From NCBI GenBank assembly GCA_051653625.1, contig JBOFWM010000122.1, positions 1-13,598 of the forward strand: DNA of 13,598 bases, read 5' to 3'. Positions 7,477 to 12,160 of the stretch are shown here, one piece after another. The DNA is from SFDP01 sp051653625. GTDB taxonomy: Bacteria; Bacillota; Clostridia; Lachnospirales; Lachnospiraceae. Both the position numbers and the translations under genes were made by a program. The notes below the pieces were generated by a model. That model was not told the DNA's origin and did no database searches. It saw nothing but the letters and a program-made list of their open reading frames with translations. Numbering within the stretch: position 1 is the stretch's first letter; every line of letters begins with the position of its first letter.

Positions 7477-7506
7477 ATGTGGGAGATAAATCAAAAAAAG
7501 TCCTAA
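7477..7506 (+). CDS. Candidate nine-residue leader peptide
   Basis: ATG 7477 opens a nine-codon frame (MWEINQKKS) closed by TAA at 7504-7506. AAAGGAGGTG at 7461-7470, one of the strongest ribosome binding sites in the window, lies 6 nt before it. The stop codon falls in the left arm of a hairpin (7499-7524). A ribosome there would melt that hairpin and disturb the leader of the ATPase gene, a layout seen in leader-peptide control of plasmid rep genes. Translation is not proven; such a strong site with no other gene behind it argues for function. Confidence 0.5.
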   Translation: MWEINQKKS

Positions 7507-7524
7507 CCGTGCAGGGTCAGGACT
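7493..7524 (-). terminator. Intrinsic terminator of the antisense RNA
   Basis: Read on the minus strand, AGTCCTGACC and GGTTAGGACT pair over ten positions with one G-U around a CTGCAC loop and are followed by TTTTTTT (7499-7493, the first T also closing the stem). On the plus strand the same hairpin has no T run behind it. Confidence 0.8.
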
Positions 7525-7565
7525 AGAAGATAATTGTAGCGGAGCTAACGATTATCTTATCTCAC
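7493..7565 (-). ncRNA. Candidate antisense (counter-transcribed) RNA against the ATPase leader
   Basis: On the minus strand a 17-bp-spaced promoter (7601-7573) is followed by an RNA of about 70-75 nt starting near 7565. It has a stem AAGATAAT/ATTATCTT (7551-7558 with 7527-7534) continued by TAGC/GCTA, then a terminator hairpin and seven T. The hairpin at 7499-7524 has ten unbroken pairs (one G-U) in the antisense strand but an A-C mismatch in the sense strand, which favours the antisense RNA as the functional product. Promoter, two stem-loops and terminator in under 110 bp is the plan of plasmid copy-control RNAs. It covers the end of the leader peptide frame and the 5' arm of a sense-strand switch. 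Sequence elements are seen; expression and function are inferred. Confidence 0.7.
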
Positions 7566-7630
7566 AAGTATGATTATATCATTAGCTCCTGCTACTGACA
7601 AACAGAACATTTGGACAGATAACAGGAGGA
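7536..7630 (+). promoter_or_regulatory. Mutually exclusive RNA helices that could hide the ATPase ribosome binding site
   Basis: GTAGC/GGAGCTAA/GAT (7536-7552) pairs with ATC/TTAGCTCC/GCTAC (7578-7595): 16 pairs, one C-A mismatch and one bulged T. The 5' arm can instead pair locally with 7527-7534 and its neighbours. When the 3' arm is free, its CTCCTG (7586-7591) is complementary to CAGGAG (7623-7628), the ribosome binding site of the ATPase gene. Antisense pairing over 7493-7565 would free the 3' arm. The inverted repeat also overlaps the antisense promoter and could alternatively be a protein operator. Confidence 0.5.
7573..7601 (-). promoter_or_regulatory. Promoter of the antisense RNA
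   Basis: Read on the minus strand, TTGTCA (complement of 7596-7601) and TATAAT (complement of 7573-7578) are separated by exactly 17 bp. Eleven of twelve consensus bases match. It points leftward, against the ATPase operon. Confidence 0.75.
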
Positions 7631-7637
7631 AGTAACG

Positions 7638-8639
7638 ATGAACGAAACTAAGACAGAATTAAAATTAATCCATATGGAGGATGTAATATCCAAAGAAGTC
7701 AGTTGGCTATGGTATCCATATATTCCATTTGGAAAGATTACAGTCATTGAAGGAGATCCAGGGGAAGGTAAGACAACCTTAATACTTAAGATAGCAGCAC
7801 TACTTAGTAAAGGGTTACCTCTTCCCTGTACGGATGATATTCCCTATGAACCAATGGCAGTAATCTATCAGACAGCAGAGGATGGACTTGAAGATACAAT
7901 AAAGCCTAGACTGGAACAGGCTGGAGCGGATTGTTCCAAAATACGAGTTATTGATGAATCGGAAAAGGAACTGACCATGAGTGATGAACGATTAGAGCAA
8001 GCAATTATTGAGACAAAGGCTAAACTAATTATCCTAGACCCAATTCAGGCTTATATCGGAGCTACGGTAGATATGCACAGAGCAAATGAAATCAGACCAG
8101 TATTAAAGCGGTTGGGAGTAATTGCTGACAAGTATCAATGTGCAATTATTCTTATCGGTCATATGAATAAGGCTTCTGGCACTAAATCAACGTATCGAGG
8201 ACTTGGCTCCATTGATATTCAAGCAACTGCTAGAAGTGTTCTTCTGGTAGCAAGGCTTAAAGATAAAGCAAACATTAGAATTATGGCACAAGATAAATCA
8301 AGTCTGGCACCAGCAGGAGATTCCATAGGATTTGAATTAACAGAAGAGAATGGATTTGAATGTATCGGAGCCTATGACATAACCGTAGATGAATTATTAA
8401 GTGGACAGGAGGGCAGAGGGAAAAAGAAGTTCGATATAGCGATTTCATTTATCACAGAGTATTTCAAGACAGTATCCGAAGTTTCTTCTAATCAGATTGA
8501 AGAAGATGCAGCCATGCAGGGAATTAAACGGAATACCTTACTAGCGGCAAAGAAGAAACTAGGAATTGTAGCAGATAAGAGAAAGCAGTCGGACGGTAAA
8601 CAATATTGGATATGGAGTATGCCGGAGAAAAGAGTTTAA
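7638..8639 (+). CDS. RepA-like RecA-fold ATPase (AAA_25 type), probable replication helicase/loader
   Basis: A 333-residue ATPase. Walker A is GDPGEGKTT (residues 39-47) and Walker B is LIILDP (Asp134). QTAEDG at 78-83 and ILIGHMNK resemble the catalytic and sensor motifs of RepA/RSF1010-type hexameric helicases and AAA_25 proteins. About residues 255-333 look like a winged-helix tail (NQIEEDAAMQGIKRNTLLAA, WIWSMP). It should couple ATP hydrolysis to DNA unwinding or loading during element replication or transfer. AGGAGGA at 7624-7630 precedes the ATG by 7 nt. The gene has an elaborate 5' control region with an antisense RNA, and its stop codon lies inside the left arm of a 97-bp palindrome. 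Family assignment is firm; replication of this element is inferred. Confidence 0.88.
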   Translation: MNETKTELKLIHMEDVISKEVSWLWYPYIPFGKITVIEGDPGEGKTTLILKIAALLSKGLPLPCTDDIPYEPMAVIYQTAEDGLEDTIKPRLEQAGADCSKIRVIDESEKELTMSDERLEQAIIETKAKLIILDPIQAYIGATVDMHRANEIRPVLKRLGVIADKYQCAIILIGHMNKASGTKSTYRGLGSIDIQATARSVLLVARLKDKANIRIMAQDKSSLAPAGDSIGFELTEENGFECIGAYDITVDELLSGQEGRGKKKFDIAISFITEYFKTVSEVSSNQIEEDAAMQGIKRNTLLAAKKKLGIVADKRKQSDGKQYWIWSMPEKRV

Positions 8640-8726
8640 CAGTCTACCTTCTAGGAAAAGCAGATTCTAAATTCTTGAAAAGAGTTTAGAATTTGCAATC
8701 CTAAAGAAACAGACTGTTAAACTCTT
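8630..8726. repeat. 97-bp imperfect palindrome across the ATPase stop codon
   Basis: Three nested helices share one axis: 8630-8645 with 8711-8726 (16 perfect pairs); CTT-c-TAGGA (8648-8656) with TCCTAAAG (8699-8706), eight pairs and one bulge; and 8660-8676 with 8680-8696 (17 pairs, two G-U) around a GAA loop. In total 41 pairs form. The TAA stop (8637-8639) lies in the outer left arm. No T run follows on the plus strand, so this is not an ordinary terminator. It lies just before the relaxase gene, so an origin or transfer role is plausible. Confidence 0.75.
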
Positions 8727-8820
8727 GCGGGTAGCAATATAACCCTCGGAGAGCCACCGCAGTTATGGCTTGCCATAACTGCTAGGGGGTTATCATCTTC
8801 GGCAAAGCTAAGATGATAAC
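8726..8820 (+). other. Candidate origin of transfer (oriT) of the MobV relaxase
   Basis: Several perfect inverted repeats lie within 95 bp upstream of mob. GCAGTTATGGC and GCCATAACTGC (8759-8769, 8772-8782) are separated by TT, and are enclosed by ATAACCC (8739-8745) and GGGTTAT (8787-8793). GTTATCATCTT and AAGATGATAAC (8789-8799, 8810-8820) follow. TGCGG (8726-8730) and CCGCA (8757-8761) offer an alternative pairing. pMV158-family relaxases act on inverted repeats directly upstream of their own gene, which fits. I cannot place the nick, and the sequence does not visibly match the pMV158 site. Confidence 0.55.
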
Positions 8821-8864
8821 AAGCACTTCTCCGGAGGAACAACAGATAAAGGAGGAGAAAATCT

Positions 8865-10238
8865 ATGGGTAGCGTTTCCTATTCAGCACATATCAGCAAT
8901 GGTAAAAGTGCAATAACAAGTAAGAGCAAATTACAAGGAGTGGCAAAGCATAATCTTCGCAAATATAAATCTAATGATTACAGTTCTAAAAATATTATAC
9001 TACTAGAAGGAACCGAGAATCTATATCAGGATGTAAGAAATATTTACCAACAAGAATTTGACGAAGCCGTCCGAGAATACAATGAGAAACAAAATAGACC
9101 AGAACGAAAAATTGATGATTATTTTGAACATGTTGCAAAACTGGATCAGGATATGGCGGTGGAAATTATCTTCCAATGTGGGGATAAGCAATTTTGGGAG
9201 GAACATGAAGATAGTAAAGAAAGAATGTACAATGTTTACCGATACGTACTTTCCAAATTACAAGAGTACCTGCCAGATTTCAAAGTTGCCAATGCCGTAA
9301 TCCACTTTGATGAAGCCAGTCCACATATGCATGTGGTAGGTGTTCCAGTATGGAGTGGTACAAAGAAAGGATTATCAAAGAAGGTATCAAAACGAAATGT
9401 ATTTACGCCATCAACGCTGTCGGTTGTACTACAAGACAAGATTCGAGAAGAAGCAAGATCCTGTTTTAAATTCAATATCCATGAAATCATTAGAGATAAG
9501 AAAAAAGGAAGGAATCATGATTTATCGGTAGCAGAATATAAGGTACAACAAGAACTTCAAAATCTTCAAAAGGTGGAGTCCAAAAAGCAACTACTAGAAA
9601 CTTCCGTGGATTCAGCAAGTCAGAAATTAACCAATTTGAAACTCCAATATGATGAAATGGATGAAGAAATCCAATCAGAACTGACGGATAAAAAGAAAAT
9701 GGTTGAATCGCTAGATACACAACTGGAAACAAAGAAGTTGGTACTGGAAATTACGTATGAAGAAATAAAAGAAAAGAGTGTATTTCTTGAATTGCTGGAT
9801 GTGGTGAAGCAAATGATTCAGTCGTATTTACCTCTACAGCCAGATATTGAGGAGTTTGCAAATACAGTTGAAAGAGGCGAAAACATTACTGCTGGAAATT
9901 CCTTTAGAAGTTTCCTGTCGACATTAGGACAGTTGTTATTGTCTTTTAAGGAAATGGTTCAGGAAGGTTTCTGCTGGTTTCCACGATTGATGAGATGGAA
10001 TACAAGTAAGGGAGAAGTGGCTCCGGTATTTCGGGATGATCCGGGTGGATATAATTACAAGTTGGAAGCGTTTCGAAATGTTGAGACAAAGGCGATTTAT
10101 AGAGTGGAGAATCTGAAAGAGGAAATATGTTCAGAGAATCGGGTTGGGACACTGGAACAGATTCAGGGAAGTGTGGAGACTCTGGAAAAACAGATTACAA
10201 GGCTGACAGACAGTTCGCATAGGAAATTACAAAGATAG
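8865..10238 (+). CDS. mob: MobV-family relaxase (Pre/Mob mobilisation protein)
   Basis: A 457-residue relaxase. The N-terminus MGSVSYSAHI with HNLRKY (His29-Asn30) matches MobV motif I. Motif III, the metal-binding HFDEASPHMH, has His147, Asp149, Glu150, His154 and His156. The nuclease domain ends around residue 230; about 225-305 is a charged coiled coil (LQKVESKKQLLETSVDSASQ onward), and a variable tail of about 150 residues follows. It would nick oriT, bind one DNA end and lead the strand into a helper's conjugation pore. GGAGG at 8851-8855 precedes the ATG, and palindromic DNA directly upstream is the probable substrate. Length is in the normal MobV range. It is the last backbone gene before AT-rich cargo. 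Confidence 0.92.
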   Translation: MGSVSYSAHISNGKSAITSKSKLQGVAKHNLRKYKSNDYSSKNIILLEGTENLYQDVRNIYQQEFDEAVREYNEKQNRPERKIDDYFEHVAKLDQDMAVEIIFQCGDKQFWEEHEDSKERMYNVYRYVLSKLQEYLPDFKVANAVIHFDEASPHMHVVGVPVWSGTKKGLSKKVSKRNVFTPSTLSVVLQDKIREEARSCFKFNIHEIIRDKKKGRNHDLSVAEYKVQQELQNLQKVESKKQLLETSVDSASQKLTNLKLQYDEMDEEIQSELTDKKKMVESLDTQLETKKLVLEITYEEIKEKSVFLELLDVVKQMIQSYLPLQPDIEEFANTVERGENITAGNSFRSFLSTLGQLLLSFKEMVQEGFCWFPRLMRWNTSKGEVAPVFRDDPGGYNYKLEAFRNVETKAIYRVENLKEEICSENRVGTLEQIQGSVETLEKQITRLTDSSHRKLQR

Positions 10239-10420
10239 TAAATGGTATTGTGCTCTATAAGAAGGGTAAAGGCTTTTAACATTAAATAATTATGTAAGAA
10301 GCTTTAGCTCTTCTTTTACAGTGTTATACGTTCTTTATTTGTTCAAACTATACAGTTAGTGTAATATTATTTTAGTTACATATAGATAACTCCCTAGCAT
10401 ATTTGTAGCTAATTATTTTA
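10239..10420. other. AT-rich intergenic DNA between mob and cargo
   Basis: No gene is visible in this stretch. A weak hairpin pairs TGTAAGAAG (10293-10301) with CTTCT and TACA (10310-10320, two extra T) and ends in a short T run; it may be the mob terminator. Composition becomes clearly more AT-rich than in mob, suggesting a separate origin for the cargo. Confidence 0.4.
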
Positions 10421-10450
10421 TTGACAAAGTTTAGATTCATAAATTATAAT
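10421..10450 (+). promoter_or_regulatory. Promoter of the cargo operon
   Basis: TTGACA (10421-10426) and TATAAT (10445-10450) are spaced 18 bp, giving the cargo genes their own strong vegetative promoter independent of the mobilisation operon. The -10 overlaps the first bases of a long inverted repeat. Confidence 0.75.
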
Positions 10451-10492
10451 TTAAAAAATGGAATATTATACAAAAAAATCCATTTTTTAAAT
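10449..10492. repeat. 14-bp perfect inverted repeat at the cargo transcription start
   Basis: ATTTAAAAAATGGA (10449-10462) and TCCATTTTTTAAAT (10479-10492) are perfect inverted copies with a 16-nt spacer. The left arm overlaps the -10 end and the probable start site. It could be an operator, or an RNA hairpin with a T6 tract acting as an early attenuator. The ribosome binding site AAAGGAG follows at about 10525. Confidence 0.6.
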
Positions 10493-10537
10493 AATTTGCA
10501 AACATATATACTTCCCTTTAATAAAAGGAGAGTTTAA

Positions 10538-10753
10538 ATGAAAAATAAAATAAGGTTAAAATCAATTTTAGCAGTTACTTTATCTCTGACAATAGTATTG
10601 ACATCAGCTAATTTTCAAGGCAATGTTTTAGCGGCTGAAAGTACTGAAGAACAGATAGTATATGTTGATGGAAATGAAATTTCTGTTTCTGTAAATCCCG
10701 AGACTGGAACTATAGTTGCCCAATCCACAGATCGTAATGATGATAGTTATTAG
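10538..10753 (+). CDS. Secreted protein, N-terminal part of a split SAR2788-like putative toxin
   Basis: A 71-residue frame starting MKNKIRLKSILAVTLSLTIV, a clear Sec signal peptide with probable cleavage after GNVLA. A short strand-rich segment follows (IVYVDGNEISVSVNPETGTI). It stops at TAG 10751-10753, but the frame offset by one base continues through LLEISSNGES straight into the next reading frame, with the same acidic, strand-rich character. One missing T near 10750 would join the two into a single protein of about 275 residues. Such whole proteins, with signal peptide, acidic segment, hydrophobic stretch and HYH tail, fit SAR2788-type putative toxins as I recall them. An AAAGGAG site precedes the ATG. 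It may therefore be the N-terminus of a broken gene rather than a free peptide. Confidence 0.7.
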   Translation: MKNKIRLKSILAVTLSLTIVLTSANFQGNVLAAESTEEQIVYVDGNEISVSVNPETGTIVAQSTDRNDDSY

Positions 10754-10776
10754 AAATATCGAGTAATGGAGAAAGT

Positions 10777-11367
10777 ATGGTAACTGTCTATGACGAAACA
10801 GAAGAAAAGTTTGATAACTATTCATTGGAGATTGAAGAGTTGTCTTATAATGATGTTGAGGTAGATGTTGTTGATGATGATGGAGAAGTCGTAGAATCAT
10901 TTGATAGTCCAGATGATGTTATTGAGGATACTTATGATGGTCAAGCAGCTGTAGTTGTAGTTGTAACAGGCATCACTGTAGGAACATTAATAACTGCGAT
11001 TTTAGAAGCAGCAGCATGCATAGCTATTGCTGGGGTTATTTATTATGGTGCAAAAGCAGCAGTTAAAGCAATTGAAAAAAGTTCTTCAAAGCAAAAGTAT
11101 TATTATAAAGCATATATTTATGATAAAAATGTCTTTATTGCAATAAAGAATAGTATTTCAAAAGCATCTGCAGTTAGTCGGATTAAATCTGGATTGAATG
11201 TTTATACCTATACAGCTTCATTAGCAAAATCGGCTGTTACTGCTACAGGATTAGGTTGTTCATCAAAAGATATATCTGATTTGTCAGGGAAAATTAGATT
11301 TTGGCATTATCACACGGTCCCTAAAAACAAGTCACATATCTTTTTTGGATTGCCAGTTACATATTAA
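10777..11367 (+). CDS. SAR2788-like putative toxin, C-terminal part (frameshifted or separately translated)
   Basis: A 196-residue frame. Residues 1-52 are acidic and strand-rich (YSLEIEELSYNDVEVDVVDD). About 55-95 is a long hydrophobic stretch (VVVVVTGITVGTLITAILEA and following). The C-terminal domain contains AYIYDKNVFIAIKNSISKAS, GLNVYTYTASLAKSAV and the closing FWHYHTVPKNKSHIFFGLP. The HYH plus SHxFFG ending and overall layout resemble SAR2788-family putative toxins, known by sequence and, to my knowledge, without established activity. ATG 10777 has GGAG 5 nt upstream, so separate translation is possible, but then it would lack a signal peptide. The frame is open only from 10747 upstream, pointing to a frameshift from the preceding signal-peptide frame. 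The next gene follows after 23 nt. Confidence 0.65.
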   Translation: MVTVYDETEEKFDNYSLEIEELSYNDVEVDVVDDDGEVVESFDSPDDVIEDTYDGQAAVVVVVTGITVGTLITAILEAAACIAIAGVIYYGAKAAVKAIEKSSSKQKYYYKAYIYDKNVFIAIKNSISKASAVSRIKSGLNVYTYTASLAKSAVTATGLGCSSKDISDLSGKIRFWHYHTVPKNKSHIFFGLPVTY

Positions 11368-11390
11368 TTTATGAGGAAAGGGATGTATAT

Positions 11391-12023
11391 ATGTTGAAAA
11401 AGTATATAAAGTATTTGATCATAGTCATTATAATAGTTACGATTAGCTATATTATTTTTTACAAAAATATTCTGTTTGTATCTAGCGAATGTAATAGTAA
11501 TATAGATTCTTATGGTATAATTGATGGTTATCTTAGTGAGCTGCAATATGATAATATTGTGTATCCTAGCAATAATTCTTCAGATGAGAAGACGCATGGG
11601 GATCAATTGGTGGAATTTTCAAATTATAAAAATTTTGAAGGAGAAATATTTTATTATCCAGCGGTGGATAGTTCTGGAGAAATTACTGACAAATCAATTA
11701 TTTCTGGGTTGAACTGGAGGTTAGATAATAGTGTGGATTATGTAAATATTAGCTTAAGTACAAAAAAATATAGTATTGAATTAGAAAACTGGATTTCAGA
11801 GCATCAAGGTATTAAAATTTATTGTAGTTACAATAATCAGGTAAATACGTTCGACTATCCAGCTTTATATGCGACTACAATAGCATCGGGTGCTTCTAAT
11901 AAAATTAATTATAAAGATGTGGATAAGGAATATCGCACTAATAAAATATTAATTTATAATAATGGGTGGCATTATTTCGAGGGAAATTCGTTTCTTTCTC
12001 TAAATACATTGCTTAATAATTAG
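11391..12023 (+). CDS. Membrane-anchored protein of unknown function, possible immunity partner
   Basis: A 210-residue protein with one N-terminal membrane segment (about residues 5-27, YIKYLIIVIIIVTISYIIFY) and an extracytoplasmic domain of about 180 residues, rich in Asn, Ser, Tyr and Ile. There is no lipobox, so it is held by a signal anchor. I do not recognise a family. The ribosome binding site is AGGAAAGGG at 11373-11381. It begins 23 nt after the putative secreted toxin and shares its promoter, codon bias and AT-rich composition. A small membrane-anchored protein facing outward beside a secreted toxin is a reasonable immunity candidate, but no sequence motif supports this; it could equally be a second effector or surface protein. 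Confidence 0.75.
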   Translation: MLKKYIKYLIIVIIIVTISYIIFYKNILFVSSECNSNIDSYGIIDGYLSELQYDNIVYPSNNSSDEKTHGDQLVEFSNYKNFEGEIFYYPAVDSSGEITDKSIISGLNWRLDNSVDYVNISLSTKKYSIELENWISEHQGIKIYCSYNNQVNTFDYPALYATTIASGASNKINYKDVDKEYRTNKILIYNNGWHYFEGNSFLSLNTLLNN

Positions 12024-12056
12024 GATTATTATGAACTCTCGGAATCTTGAGTGATC

Positions 12057-12077
12057 ATGCCAGCCAAACTCTGGCAT
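12057..12077. repeat. Hairpin after the cargo operon
   Basis: ATGCCAG (12057-12063) pairs with CTGGCAT (12071-12077) around a seven-base loop, 34 bp after the last cargo stop. The following sequence has only short T runs, so this is at best a weak terminator. Confidence 0.35.
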
Positions 12078-12129
12078 TGAACTTTGAAAAGTAAATATTA
12101 TCAAAAATGGAAAAATAAATAAAAAAGTG

Positions 12130-12160
12130 CAAGAAAAACAGACATAACTGTCGCTATGTC
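12130..12160 (-). terminator. Possible terminator of the transposase gene
   Basis: Read leftward after the transposase stop, GACATA and TATGTC (12155-12160 with 12141-12146) pair over six bases around an eight-base loop, followed by TGTTTTTC. The stem is short; the sequence may instead be part of the insertion-sequence end. Confidence 0.4.

Larger units (their letters stand above)
5219..12023. mobile_element. Integrative and mobilizable element (IME) inserted downstream of rpsI; ends approximate
   Basis: The module order is integrase and XRE repressor (minus), then Xis-like protein, RepA-like ATPase, candidate oriT, MobV relaxase and cargo (plus). This set provides excision, possible replication and mobilisation, but no coupling protein, VirB4 or other pore gene appears, so transfer would need a helper. 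The left boundary is placed at the rpsI stop only because integrase-site-like repeats begin soon after. The right boundary is unknown: the cargo may be followed by further element DNA beyond the transposase at 12188. I found no convincing direct repeat of the rpsI 3' end elsewhere in the window. Confidence 0.65.

Noticed and set aside
8789..8820. Hairpin before mob as a terminator
   Set aside because: No T run follows on either strand, and it would separate mob from its operon; transfer-origin structure is a better explanation.
9687..9695. GATAAAAAG, matching 9 bases at the end of rpsI (5214-5222), as a possible right attachment site
   Set aside because: It is short and AT-rich, lies inside the intact mob coding sequence, and the match does not extend.
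10293..10320. Strong terminator after mob
   Set aside because: The stem is short with a two-base bulge and a weak T run; kept only as a possible weak terminator in the intergenic description.
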